The notes beneath the pieces are model-generated. The model was not told where the DNA came from and made no database searches. It was given only the letters and a program-made list of their open reading frames with translations. A stretch of 64,000 nt of DNA from Akebia trifoliata (taxonomy: Eukaryota; Streptophyta; Magnoliopsida; Ranunculales; Lardizabalaceae): NCBI GenBank assembly GCA_017979445.1, contig CM030711.1, forward strand, positions 3,100,001-3,164,000. The letters are read 5' to 3'. The position numbers were made by a program, and so were the translations under genes. Shown here one piece after another: positions 27,501 to 39,498 of the stretch. Position 1 is the first letter of the stretch; every line of letters begins with the position of its first letter.

Positions 27501-27931
27501 CAAGTGGAGACTGTAAGTCATGCTTCTCTAGGCTCTACCCTTACTAAGAAATACTTTATCTTTAAACTTTATATTTTTAAAGAGCCCGGCTCCCATGTAA
27601 GAAAATCAATATAGCGTTGTGATGGTGTGGCATGGAACTTGAGTTCATTCGTATCAGAATTCTTACCTCTTAATCAAAGTTTTACAGAAGCTGAATTATT
27701 AAAAGATGATTGATAATATATATGTGCAGGTGGTCATTGCCTGAAATCAAGGACTGCTTGGAAGAAGCTGGATTCCAATCTGTCCATTTTTGGATCCGAC
27801 AAATGCCAGACACAACGGAAGTGAGAAATTCAGAAGGTTTTGGTGTTGGACGAGATGTTAAGTATGAAGAGGTCTTGACTTTCCAACAACAAGATGCATG
27901 GAATGCATATATAGTTGGCGTCACAAAATAA
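24550..27931 (+). CDS. Class I SAM-dependent methyltransferase, substrate unknown
   Basis: Exons 24550-24804, 24909-25015, 25906-26401, 27394-27512 and 27730-27931 join in frame to 392 aa. The N-terminus (MGKSGKKQRY...) is basic and then acidic and Ser/Glu-rich with SE repeats, probably disordered. The Rossmann methyltransferase core follows: QEDFCGTALLSTEWIR (about 111-126) is the glycine-containing SAM-binding motif I, AVGVDLDLEAL (133-143) supplies the acidic residue after strand 2, and DIVCAFNYSCC with FKHVLCTLSRTGGIFVMDVYGG fits the later core strands. The C-terminal part (LWSLPEIKDCLEEAGF...VHFWIRQMP) is the usual last strands and helix. Homologous plant proteins are annotated only as SAM methyltransferase superfamily; I cannot assign a substrate. 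No signal peptide or membrane segment is evident. The gene appears intact. Confidence 0.87.
25194..25510. repeat. 167-bp tandem duplication in methyltransferase intron 2
   Basis: 'ccaaaatcatatttgccaaa' at 25194 recurs as 'tcaaaatcatagttgccaaa' at 25361; both copies continue through 'cacactagac', 'tcgattga', 'gattcactgca' and 'ttttggaattaatggatttt'. The copies are diverged by scattered substitutions and small indels. Confidence 0.85.
26626..26726 (+). mobile_element. Short tRNA-derived SINE
   Basis: Lies in methyltransferase intron 3. It contains a canonical box A (TAGCTCAGTTGG, 26641-26652) and box B (GGTTCTAGTCC, 26687-26697) with tRNA-like spacing, followed by an A-rich tail (aaaaaataaaaaataaa). 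Flanking 13-mers gaaagttctcttt (26613-26625) and gaaagctctcttt (26727-26739) differ at one base and look like a target-site duplication. The fold resembles a degenerate tRNA but the acceptor stem does not pair, so it is a SINE or retro-tRNA pseudogene rather than a functional tRNA. Confidence 0.7.
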
Positions 27932-28317
27932 TTTAGAAGTTACTTCCATGGCCTAGAATTGAGCAAGTTACTCAATTCCATGTCTTGGGCGGCTCCATTT
28001 CTCCGAGAATCATTGTTAACCCTCTCTTTGATGGACTAACAAACCAGAAATCGGTTTTGACCGGTAAACCCTAATCATTACTTTTTTTTTTTAATCATGG
28101 GTTCGTCTTCAAGCTATTCATAGCAACAAAAAAAATTGCTCGAATCAAATGGCAAGAATTTAATGATCAAACTGATTTTTGGCCTGCCCCTTAACAGTGT
28201 TTCTTTGCATAACTATCTTTAGTTTAAATGCATGCTCATGAAGAAACTGTCGTAACTCTTTTGTTTCACACTCCTTTTGTACGCTTGTTTCCGTCCATTT
28301 TTAAGAGTCGTTCTACA

Positions 28318-28465
28318 CTGGCTTCATTGGACACTGCACTGAAATGGCAGTGCACAGAGAACCATAGATTTATTTCCTCGAGATACAAGTAAAAAAAAAA
28401 TATATGTAGTTCTCTGTGTACTGCCACGTCTGTGCAGTGTTGAACGAATTGCCCAATGAAGTCAG
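28318..28465. mobile_element. Hairpin element, shared-core family
   Basis: Arms 'ctggcttcattggacactgc' and '...gcccaatgaagtcag' pair imperfectly. The centre is 'ccatagatttatttcctcga' and 'gatacaag'. It is 390 bp past the methyltransferase stop, close to its likely 3' UTR. Confidence 0.6.
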
Positions 28466-29533
28466 TTCAGCATTTTCCTTGTATGATTGTACATGGAAAA
28501 TGATTTGGTGCGGAAAATATGATTTTCTATATGTATTCTACCTGAAATGCAATTTTGTGCCGAAAATGATTTTCTTCCTTGAGTGCATCACTTACCCATC
28601 TAATGTTAACTCTCTCATAAAAAACAGATTTAAAACTCAGACTGGGCTCTCTCTCATATTTCTTGTGAGTTGACTCAAATAACTTAATATTAAATTTATT
28701 TTTTTTAAATTAATATTTAATATTAATTAAAATGTTTATTTTGTATAATGAGTTACCTAGACATTTCGATGAAATCATCTTATTTACCGGGACAGTACTC
28801 ATTCCATAGTACAAAGTAAAAAAAAAAAAAAGCTTGATTGATTAATAAGTTATTTTTTGAAGATATTTAATAAATTCCCTTGATATTAATTTGGCAAGAT
28901 ATCTATTTTTCACCTGTTTTCTTCTCTGTCTAAAATAGTTTAGGAGTGTTGTCATGATAATTCGTAAATTTCGCAATTTTTTATTGTTTATATTGTTTGA
29001 GCTTTTGACCTGTCTGAGAATATTTTCAAACTAACTCAGTTGAGTGACAAGACAGACAACTTGACTCGTCAGTTTGACAAGTTTTCTTGACAAAATGGTT
29101 TCAATCGAGTTTTGGGACGAAGCCACCTTGAAATCCAATCAAATTGGGGTGACTCGATGAATGTGTTTTAAAACTTATGCTACAAACCCAACTCCCATTT
29201 TGACATTTTCGAAGGTGCACTCGAACACTCGTGGATGTAGTTTTCCCACATCCAGTGTTTTGCAATGAAATGGAGTTCTTATGAGCAATTCTTTGCAATT
29301 ATACAGATCTTAGGGTTGTGTTGGGTTCAACCTTTTAGGATTCCTTTTAGGCCCCTACTGGTTAAAAATTTAAAAAGGCATAACTACTTAAAAGACCCTG
29401 TTGGAGAGACTTTTTTCTAACGGCCCATGTTACACTTTGAAAATTAGATTTTGTAATGAAAATACCCTTAATATTTTTAATAAAGGACCATTAAGAAATA
29501 AAAAATTTACAAAATGTCCAATCAAACTACCAC

Positions 29534-30096
29534 TAGGGGTTTCAATGGGTACCCATTTAATCGAATCAAAAATCTTGGTTCTGGGATCCTTTTTATTGGA
29601 ATTGATTAGAGTAGAGTCTAAAATGAAACTTGTGGGTGCCTGGAACTGATTTATTTTGTCATTTCTTTACATACTATAGATGATTTAAGGTATTTTTTTA
29701 TTTTAAAATAAATACATGTTATATAAAATTCTTCTATTTTTCATATAAATTATCCAATTAAAATTTAAAATGAGTTACTCTTATGAAAATTTATTATTTT
29801 TAACTAAGATAAATTTTTATGTTTGAAAAAAATCATAATTTGTATCTTTAATATAATAAATAATGATTTTGTTGATAATATGTTAATTTTATGGAAGGAA
29901 ATTTTTTTTACAATGATTTAAAATACTTTTTTCCAATTAGATTCTTGAGAATTGGAATCGATGAGTACCCGTGATTTTGTACGGCTTCGATTCCATTTAC
30001 TTTGGAATGAGACCAAGAACCGATAAGAATTGGAATCGAATTAAATATAATGGTTATCGTTTTAATTTCTTAGGAATCAATCCATTAACACCCCTA
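29534..30096 (+). mobile_element. Non-autonomous hAT-type element
   Basis: Begins TAGGGGTTTCAATGG and ends CCATTAACACCCCTA. The 8-bp flanks are actaccac (29526-29533) and actatcac (30097-30104), one mismatch, matching the hAT duplication size. The interior is very AT-rich and non-coding. A related copy in inverted orientation lies at about 62770-63389. Confidence 0.7.
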
Positions 30097-31008
30097 ACTA
30101 TCACACAAAACTTAGAGATTATTTAATAATAAATTCTTTAATTAGGATCTTTTTAAGTAATTCTAAAAAAAAAAAAAAATACATAAGACAACACTTTAGA
30201 AAAGAAAAACAACTTTCCAGAGTCGACATATTTAATGGGTGTACTTTGACTTCTGACATCTCACAAAAGTAAGAAAAAAATGAGACCACAAGCAAGAGCA
30301 GCTCAGATAACCTTTTGAAAACTTTTTTTTTTTATAATTTATTTTATTTGGGAGTGTTGCGTGATCATCTCATTATGTCCCAAACATGATTTCAAAACTC
30401 ATCAGGTATGAACAAGATCAATACACATATCAATTTTTAAAATGAGATTTAATACCTCACGTTTTATTTTTGAAAATTTTGGACAAACCATCTCAGACAT
30501 ATAAGAAAATTCATCTGAGATAACTCGGTATCAGACATGGACAAGACGAAACGTGAAACCAAGTTTTAAAACCATGGTCCTAAAGTGCGCTCAGACCCCC
30601 AAATATATTTCCTGAACAATGCCTCCAAGATATCAAACCCATTCCGTAACACTACTTCCATTGAAAGCCAATTTATGTAAATCAAAATATTCATTTAAAC
30701 CCCATTAATCAATAAAGCTTTTGCAACAACAAAAAACAAAAACAAAACAGTTTCCCACCACCATCACCCCCCGTGCTTACCTCGGCATCCATTTGTCACA
30801 ATAGACTGATTGGAAACAAACGAAGCCCAGGCGGAACCACTCTTTTGACAAGGAGTATACGATGGCTCCATCAAAATACAACAAATGTATCGACACATGG
30901 AAATACAATGCTCAATACACATTCTCTCACTCGGACCAGGCAATCTTAACATTCACCCATTCTCCATCAAGTAGAGCTTTGGCGAATATCGCAGCTCGAC
31001 AGACAGTA

Positions 31009-34000
31009 TCAGACAGTTGGCCTTGGTTGACCTCTGCTGTATCTTGGTGGGTTTATCTTGGCAACATCGACAACTATCATCCAACCATTAATGATCTGCA
31101 AGCATAGTTAAGAAAAATCAGGGGATCGGTCTAAGAGAGTTGAAACTCATTATTCAAATATAGAGAGATTCTATTGGCACACCAACTTTTGCTAACGCCA
31201 CCCCAATTTATATGTAAAACGCCAAAGATTCAGTACACTCTTGGGGTGGCATAAGCAAAAGTTCATGTGGCAATAGAATATTAGAATCTCTCTATTCACA
31301 AAACAGTGTCGAAGCAGGGAATTTATCTACCTTTCCATTCATTTCTTTCAGAGCAGCACCTGCAGCTTCCTCTGTGGTGTATTCGATGAACGCATAACCC
31401 TTGGATCTTTTAGATATCTTGTCCATAATAATCTTAACTGTGAACAGAAGTAGATATGGAGACATGGGTAAGAAAAAAAATAGTGTTTTTTATGAAACTC
31501 GTACAAATTACTGGAAGAGACAATAAACAAAAATACCTTCCACGAGTTCACCGAATCCTTCAAATGCTGCTCGTAAGGTTTTCTCTGATGTGTAGAATGA
31601 AAGACCTGCCCACCCATAAGAAGCATGGCTTTATAGTTCTCAGGAGATTTGGAAAGTACACTTGATGCATTACTTTCAATCAAGTATTTGGTGTGGTATA
31701 CAAAAGTTGGTGACAAAAAGAAGAATAACCCTTTTAACCCTAGATTGAAAGGGCTGATAAGCTTACTCTCTTTTCTTCGCTGCCCTAAAAGGGTTATTCA
31801 TCTTTTTGTCACCAACTTTTGTATACCACACCAAATACTGAAATTATATATGTACACACGAATCAGGATCAAGAGCCAACTAAATGACGTGTTTGTCCTA
31901 TATGGGTTAGAAATTTCGGAATGGGGATTCTCTCTATGGTGAGGAGATCATCCTCACAAAAAATCAGCCCATTCTGAAGCTTTCAACCCCAATTTACAAG
32001 TTGAAGAATGGACTGTCTTGTAAACCACTTTTGATGGGGTTAGAAGTTTTAGAATAGGCTGATTTTTTGTGAGGAGATCTACACTCACAACGCCATATTT
32101 AATTTCAATGTTTGACGTGTTATAAAAAACAATCGATGTGCAATATAACATCTCTTTTTCATCCTTTTCTTTGATCTGCACTCATAAGCTATTCTTTTCA
32201 GGTAGACCAAATCATATTCTACTCTTCATAAAATTTTACCAAGATAAGACATGGACTCTGGAGGTACAGATCATGAAATTTATATACTTAAGATATAGTG
32301 ATATTTGCATGCATTATCATCATCTAGGGCAATAAAATGCCAGGTAACAAACCGAAATACCTATGTTGTGGAACATTTCTCGAGATGAAAACCAATTTAG
32401 CAAGTAATGTACCTGTTACAAAGAGCCTCTTTGTTTTGATGTTGGGTGTTTGAGTCGTATCTGAAGAATCATGTACATTGCCACCTGGAAAGAACATAAA
32501 CCATTAAGATAGATTGGTAACTTTTCCATCACCTAGAAATCATTTAATTTAAGTTGGAAATGAAATGCATCGGGAAGCATTAAACTGGAAATGGTGTCTT
32601 TTGAAGAGATCCCTTTAAATCCTTAAATCATCAATTACAAATCACTAGCTAGAAAAAATCACTACCTTCATATATTATCAAGAGACTCGTTTCCTTATCA
32701 AGTAGGAATCTTAAACAGAAAAATGAGGCAAATTTTTGTTAGGTGAACGTTAGTACGCCATTCGACCCACACCAACAAAGGCTAGAGATACCGCAATAGT
32801 TGCATGCCCTCAAACTGTTTTCTGCATGTGTCTCTGACAAAAGGGGTCTGATGTGTTTCACGAGATAAGGTTGGTTCACTAGGGAAAGATAGAGTTGGTG
32901 AATCAAAAGTTCCCAAAAGATATAAATTTGGTGAATCAATGGCACAATCAGGTATATGGCTTTTGAATTGAGATTGAGAAGACATCAATTTTCTTACCTA
33001 TATATACATATTCAGACCCCTTTGTAAAAGAAATTTAAAATATTTATCACCCGATTTTGTTAAACGGTAGTTAGACTATTGGTGATTTCAATGGCATACC
33101 ACTCCTATGTCATCTACTTAGAACTTGAGAATGAGTTTTTTAATTGGGAGAGCAAAGTAAATTGAGCCCAAATACATTAATTTCATAAACAGCAAAGTAA
33201 ACTCTCAAAATTGATTAAAAAGATTGGTAAAATGAAAAACAACATTACTACCTCAACGATTGCAACTGTTATCATTAATTGTGAAGAACTATCGAGGTGT
33301 GGAATAAAATCCCTCGAAGCTCAACAAAGTAACATACCTGCATAATCCTTATTCACCGACCCAAAATTTTCATCAGGCTTAACAGATAGAACACCAGGTA
33401 CATCTGCACCACACCAAAGTTGTTATCCTCAGACTGTTCAACATAAATATCACAAAAAATTAAATACAGCATTTGTCGCAGATACTCACCCAGCAATTCC
33501 CTTGCGCTTTCCTCGTCAAGTTCACAACAAAACCCAAAATTGTTTTGCCAGGAAATGTGATATATACACATCTGTGCATCCTTCTCACTGCAAAAAATTG
33601 CTCACCGACTTTCAGGGTGAAGAAAGAAAAGAAGAGAAATAAATATATAAACAGAGATGTTCAAAAACAAAACTTACTTCCCCAAAACCTTTGTTAGTAT
33701 TTTAGAATAATGGTCCACCATTTGTGCCTTTGTGACGACTTCAACAGACGGTTTCTCCATTCGAACAAGCCAGTATTTCGAAGTCCCCTCAGAAAACAAT
33801 CGAAAATTTCCACCATTAAGATTCGATAGACGACCCAATTGAACATTTGGCAAACTATAGTCCTTCTCCGTAGAATCAACATTTGGGTCAGGCTTAACAG
33901 ATAAAACCTCCGGTAAACCTACAATGAAAGATCACAGAAGATTTTTTTATGTTTATTACAGCAATATCAGGTCTTCTTTAAGCATAAAATTTGAAGCACC

Positions 34001-35646
34001 TATCTCTTTTTTTCATTTTTCTTTTTTCTTTTTTCTTTTTTCTTTTTTTCTTTTTGATAAGTAAAATATCATTAATAAATAAATAACAGAGGTTGAGATG
34101 ACCAACCCACGACAATAGAGAACTAACTGCACCAAACAGACCCACTAATTAATTGAAATTCTATAAACCCAACTCCACCTATCCAAGACATCCTCGAAAA
34201 AAACACCCAAAAAATTCCTTGAAGATTTTACACCAAAAGAATAGAAATCCCGAGATCGAGATAATGATCTCATGAAGAAGATGTTCTTGACCTTCAAAAA
34301 CGTGATAATTCATGTGAGAGGAAAATAGTACTTTGGACTGTGCAGTAGGTACGTATCTCGAAGGATGACGGACCAATATAGATCTCAAGGCATTGGTTAT
34401 TATGACTTCTGAAGACAATAGAAGTGTGCGTCCTAAAATCCAAAATGCCTCTCATCTATCATTCCATGTGACATGATTGAGATTTAATCTTATCTATTAT
34501 GTAAGGTATCCTAATTAATAGATGGACAATTTAGGTTGGATTTTAGGATTTTTTTTATATCTATGAAGTTATTGGATTTGCAATAAACCCCGTAAACAAA
34601 TCTCTTGTGTTCTCTTTATGCATTTGATGTTTTGATGTGATTGATTGATTGAACGAACATCAATCTAAAGCTATGTGATTGTTGAAGGAATCCGGAGATC
34701 AACGGCATTCAAATTTTTTTCCCTCCAAATCCACCAACAAGCTGGCAAACCCATAACATTCAAAAATCAAATAAGAAAAACAAAAAAGCGTTTTCTCGTT
34801 GTGATAGTCTCATTAACATTAAAGCCTAATCCTAATACAGAATGCAATTTGCAATATATCCTCATGTAGCTCTCAAATTGTTGTTAAAAAATTTTCTTTT
34901 TGTGGTAAAATGGGATCAAACACACCAAATGTTGGGTGTTTCCACCTCAAAAACCATGTTTTTAATGAGATAATAACAAGCCAAATGTTGGGATCAAACA
35001 CGCCAAATGTTGGGCGTTTCCACCTCAAAAACCCTGTTTTTAATGAGATAATAACAAGTAACTAAAAGGGGAAACAAAGAACTTACGAGCAAGCTGGCGA
35101 GAAGTCTCTTCGTCAATGTCGACGCAAAACCCGAAATGGGTATTGCAGGAAGCATCATAAATACACATCTGAGCTTCCTTCTCACTATAAACCCACAAAA
35201 GCAATAACAAAAGATATCAAATTCTGATCGATGAACCCAAAAATACAAAGATGGGGTTATCAAACTTACCTTCCTAAAACCCTAGCTAGGGTTTTGACAT
35301 AATAATCGATAATATCGGATTTAGAGCGAAGAATTTCTATAGGTTTCTCCATGACCACTATCCAGTGACGTTGTTTACTAGTAGAAGAATTTGATGAAGA
35401 AAGGAAATCTGAAGTTGTTGTTGTTGTTGTTGAAGAAGAGGAGGAGATAGAGGAGAGATTAGGGTTCCAAGAAGAGCAGATTCTGAAGGCATTTGGGTTG
35501 TTGGAGTTGGGTAATTTGAGTTTTATGGGGAAGCAGAGAATGGAAACTTGGAGTTGGGTTTTGAGTGGCAGAATAGTAATTATGTTGGTGTTCTTGGTGG
35601 TGATGGTGGTGGTGGTGGTGATGGTGTTGGGAGAGAGACACTTCAT
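31009..35646 (-). CDS. ORRM1: ORRM1-like plastid RNA-editing factor (2x RIP/MORF + RRM)
   Basis: ORRM1 is required for C-to-U editing of many plastid transcripts; its RIP modules bind PPR editing factors and its RRM binds RNA. Exons on the minus strand: 35646-35270, 35184-35087, 33918-33678, 33587-33490, 33403-33338, 32484-32413, 31605-31537, 31437-31331, 31095-31009; joined length 404 aa. Residues 1-90 are rich in Thr, Ser and Asn and fit a transit peptide. RIP module 1 runs from HWIVVMEKP through AQMCIYDASCNTHFGFCVDI, module 2 from KYWLVRMEKP through AQMCIYHISWQNNFGFCCEL. The RRM has RNP2 LFVTGL (313-318) and RNP1 KGYAFIEY (353-360), and the protein ends GQPRPTV. The frame stays open upstream of 35646 but without another ATG, so this start is preferred. 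No sign of decay. Confidence 0.92.
31160..31296. mobile_element. Short inverted-repeat element in ORRM1 intron 8
   Basis: Ends 'tagagagattctattggcac' and '...caatagaatattagaatctc/tcta' are inverted repeats; 'caccaacttttgct' and 'agcaaaagtt' extend the arms. The element fills most of the 235-bp intron. Diverged relatives occur at 48312-48391, 50345-50400, 52445-52500 and 53465-53515. Confidence 0.65.
31683..31839. mobile_element. Near-perfect palindromic MITE in ORRM1 intron 6
   Basis: 157 bp. The left arm starts AGTATTTGGTGTGGTATACA and the right arm is its reverse complement for about 53 bp with a single mismatch (GAAG versus GATG). The loop is about 50 bp. Because of symmetry at the ends I cannot decide the duplication size; a TA dinucleotide fits. 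It sits 78 bp upstream of the exon 7 acceptor in transcript order. Confidence 0.85.
31870..32110. mobile_element. Foldback repeat in ORRM1 intron 6
   Basis: Contains 'ggttagaaatttcggaat', 'gaggagatcatcctcac' and 'aaaaaatcagcccattctga' paired with 'ggttagaagttttagaatag' and 'ctgattttttgtgaggagat'. It is a diverged copy of the Mutator-type element at 52066-52446 and its ends are not clear. Confidence 0.55.
34010..34200 (-). mobile_element. LINE 3'-end remnant in ORRM1 intron 2
   Basis: A (CTTTTTT)n stretch followed by 'gataagtaaaatatcattaa' mirrors the L1-type 3' end seen at 17030. The conserved part is short. Confidence 0.4.
34440..34690 (+). mobile_element. LTR-like fragment in ORRM1 intron 2
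   Basis: 'ggatttgcaataaaccccgt', 'cttgtgttctctttatgcat' and 'gaacatcaatctaaagc' resemble the 3' part of the LTR-like copies C and D of the VPS4 intron. Only a fragment is visible. Confidence 0.4.
34912..35062. repeat. 78-bp tandem duplication in ORRM1 intron 2
   Basis: Copies start at 34912 and 34990 (gggatcaaaca, ccaaatgttgggtgtttcca / ccaaatgttgggcgtttcca). They are almost identical, so the event is recent. The second copy ends about 25 bp from the exon 2 donor. Confidence 0.9.
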
Positions 35647-37883
35647 GGCTCCCGCCAAGATTTTACTCTGCCTTTGGTCCAAAATCCAGTGAGCCTAATC
35701 TACTCTGCACTGCAACATGGGTTTAAATCTTGTAACCTCCGGAGTTGAATTACAATTCTACTCCCACGATCTTTTTTGAAATCAATTGGTATAATATTTT
35801 AGGTCCACCGAAACTTATAAAGATTGGCTCTCTGCTTGGCACCAAAGCCACTATGATTGTGACTTTCTAATGTTCCATGGCCAAAGCCCGTTATAAAAAG
35901 GGTCTCCCTAGCCTTACTAAGTTAGTAAGGATTTCACCCTTACTAAGGGTCCTTGGGATGATCTCCGATATACATCTCAACTCTAGTTGAAAACAGACCT
36001 TCTTGTGTTTCATGTGATTGATTTAATTTTGGGTAATATAGACACATCCGTTTTGATGCATATTTGAGATATCCCCTCCATTTTCGTATTAATGGGTAAC
36101 TAGAAATGATCAAAATATCTATGTATTATTCAACTTTTAAATAAATAAAATTAAAAAAAAAAAAAAAAAACAAGAATGGGTATTCTTCCTCACACAATTT
36201 AATTAATTAATAATTTTTCAATATTATTTTACATTTTAAATCGATGAGAAGAGAACAAATGAAATTTTAATTTTTGAAGACGATGGATTTTGAGAGAGAA
36301 AATTAAGAGTTTTTTTTAAGAATAAATCAGCCTAATCCAAAAAATTTTGCCTATATAGGAAAAATATGTTGTCTATAATGTTGTCTACGAGACCCAACCC
36401 TATATACATAATGGAAAGAGCGAGAAGTGTGGTTGGGGAATTATCTACGGGTACCTAACTTTTGATTGTAATTAATAATTCACTCTCATACATTTTTTTC
36501 TTGACCATCACACATAGTTTTGAATTAATATTTTTTTTTTCTTTTTTTCTATCGAGAGCATACGCGAATGTTTGCAACAACTCTGATATCCCTGGAGAAG
36601 TAACCATCATGGTCATTCGAAGGAATAGATAACAATGAAAATCAAGGGCGAAGCCAAGATTTTCTTTTAATGGAGGGCAAACTTATAGTTAATTGGAGGA
36701 GGAGAAGGAAGGGGCAAAAATTGGAGGAAGATGAGGGAGTGGGGATAAGAGGGTCGAACGGGGCTTGTTAGTAATTCTAAATGTAGGGGTATATCAAATT
36801 TAACCATAAATTTAAGGGTATCTAAAAAAGTTGAGTGGGGACAATTGCCCCCAATGTCTCCTTACTAGCCCCTCCCCTTGTGAAAATTCATTCCAAATCC
36901 ATGGAATGGATAATAGTGAATCCTTGTGATCATGGAACAATGAAAATTGTCAAATCAAAGTTTAAAATAAAAGTAAATTCTATACATTCTATAAATAGTT
37001 AGAAAATTGTTAATTTAAAGGATTGAGTTTATTGAAATTCTAACTTAAGCAAGGAAGTCTATTTCATACGCACCACACCAATGCCCAACGACAATAGTAG
37101 AATTGTCGACTACTCTTCAAAGAAAGTTATGCCCTGTTTTTAGTCGAAAGTTATGATTGATCCAAAAAAAAAAAATCATTCTACACTTCATACAAAAATG
37201 GTCAAATATTTTTGAAAAAAAAATTATTGAACTATTAATTTTATTTATGAAAATAGTCATATATCTTTTATAATTATTTATTTTATCAAATTGGTTTTGT
37301 ATCGTGGGATGACATTTGCTACTTTTTTTTTTTGGCATTCCATTGAATCCACATTCAACTTAAGGGCATAAAGGTACATTCATCAAATCATTCACAATCT
37401 AAAGTTAGATAATTGTTTTCCTAAACAAAATATAGTTACGAAGTCGAGTACATGACCATTTATGTAATATTTAAAAATATAACAGATTCAATAATTTTGA
37501 CAAAATAATAATAATTTTAATAATTTTCTCTTTAATTTATTATACTATTATAGCCCCATTAGGTGTGTAAACGGACACTCTTAGCCTTTTAATGAGTTAA
37601 ATCCTCAAGGACATGTTTATTAATTATTTATTTATTTTCATTAAAAATATATTGCTTCCAAATAATTTTATAGGACACTGACAATCCAATCGACCTTAGT
37701 TTGGTTTTATGTATAACTCGATTTATTTTAGTTCTTATTTAGTGAAATCAAATTCAATTTGGTCATAAATCAAAACAAGTTGCACCCACACTGAAAAGTT
37801 GTTAAATCTTAATTTCGTCTCTGAACTTCTGATTTAATAAGAAGAGATTAATTTTGAAAATGAATATAATTGAGATAGAATCG

Positions 37884-38041
37884 TGATATTCTAACTTGAA
37901 AATTTTCACTCAATCAATGTGACAAGTGCACAGAATTATAGATCTTTTTTTCGAGATATACATAAAAAAGATCTAGGATTCTGTGTACTTATCACATGGA
38001 TCGAGTATAGATGGAGTGAAAATTTTCAAGTCAGGTTATCA
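37884..38041. mobile_element. Hairpin element, shared-core family
   Basis: Arms 'tgatattctaacttgaaaat' and 'gaaaattttcaagtcaggtt/atca'. The core 'tatagatctttttttcgaga' and 'tatacataaaaaagatctag' pairs with itself. Confidence 0.65.
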
Positions 38042-38734
38042 TTAGTCATTGTGATATTACATGTGTTTTTCTAAAATTGCTTGTATTAAGAGGTGATGGT
38101 GACGAGGAGTGTGAGTAGAGATTTCCATCAATCACGTTTATGAGATTCTTTTAATTTTCATAGAAACAGAGTTTTGTTCAAAATTGGCAACGACGGGTTA
38201 TAGTAAGACTCGTGTCAATATGAAACAAATGTAGGGACCGTATCTCTAGTCGACAAGTGTCCTAAATGAGAGAGACAGAAGAGGAGCTTTTAATTTGTAT
38301 CTTGGAGTAGTGTCCAGCTAAGGCAGCATCTGCCGTGAAATATCCCAAAAGGGTTAAATGGGTTTTTTAACCAAATATTTTGCCAAAATTACTGGCCTAG
38401 GATCTATTTTGAAATCTTTATCAAAATATCCGTTTTGGTGTTTATTTATTTTTACCACAATGGATATTTGATGTATAATTATTAAATTGAATTTACCTTG
38501 AAACCATTTTTTTTTTTTTATTCTTGAAAACAAATTAAATTTTTGCCAAAAGATATCCATTTTATTGAAATTATATTTATATCCTTAATTTCAAACTATA
38601 ATAAATTCTTAATATATAGTTATGGCTTTCCCATAATTTTGGAGAAAAGAAATGATTTTTAATAGAGTTTCTCGCTAAAAGATAAAATCCAAATATAAAT
38701 ATAATAATAATAAGATGTGATATGACTAACCCCC

Positions 38735-39003
38735 GAGGGTTAGTGAGATGGCCAAGACCAAGTCTCAAAAAGCATATTTCTTCAAGTTGAATCTCACCTT
38801 AAGGGCAAGCCTCGGGGATTTACCTCGAACATTATCCAGTATGTGTGAAGGTTAGAGTTCGAATCCCACCTTAGAGGTCAATCTCAAGGATTTATCTCAA
38901 ATATTATCTAGTGCATGCGAGGGGGAGGATTGCACGTGCTCTAAGGATTAATTAGGTGCTCTAAAAAGTTCAGATTCCTCAATTAAAAAATAATAATAAT
39001 AAT
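38735..39003 (+). mobile_element. SINE-like repeat
   Basis: Contains a box-B-like GTTCGAATCC near 38859, two related segments ('gggcaagcctcggggattta' and 'ggtcaatctcaaggatttat') and an A/TAA-rich tail at about 38980-39002. A convincing box A at tRNA spacing is missing, so the SINE call is tentative. Confidence 0.4.
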
Positions 39004-39498
39004 CAAAACAACAACAACAACGTGACGTGATTCTTTTGACAAGTATCTAAGAAATATTGTTGGTTAGTAATTTTTGCCTAATATATAACTGTTTTGATGT
39101 TTCTCCCTTTTTATTAATTTTAATCACAAATATTATAGTTTTTGTTATTTTGTATATTTAATATAATAAGATAATAGTAAGAACTATCGGTGAAATAAGA
39201 AATTGGTATCCAAAGTCATACACCTATATGTTACAATTTCCAAAGTTTTCTTTACTAGTGTGCTACAATTTTAATCTCACATTGAAAATAAAAAATAGAA
39301 AGTTCAAGAAATAGTGAGTTTAGAATAGATTTATTTTGCAATTATATAGTGATAAAATATATTTAAATATAACCTTATGGGTTTTGGTAAAAAATTGAGA
39401 TCAATTTCTTTCTTAATAGTTGGCATAAAATGATCAAACTGCTTTGCTATGACCATTAGCAAAATTCCCTTTATTTTTCTTCAAAAAATTGTAGTCTT

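Larger units (their letters stand above)
27932..31008. other. Intergenic, methyltransferase to ORRM1 (convergent)
   Basis: 3.1 kb between two converging genes. It contains a hairpin element at 28318-28465, a hAT-type element at 29534-30096 and a 'catggttttaaaac'-type repeat near 30370-30570. The remainder is AT-rich with no gene. Confidence 0.7.

Noticed and set aside
35647..35682. Extension of ORRM1 by 12 codons upstream (MDQRQSK...)
   Set aside because: The frame is open but its first codon is TTG, not ATG. The first ATG in frame is at 35646.
36620..36900. A second hAT-like element ('gggcgaagccaag' ... 'tagcccctcccct')
   Set aside because: The ends are only loosely inverted and I could not find a matching 8-bp duplication.
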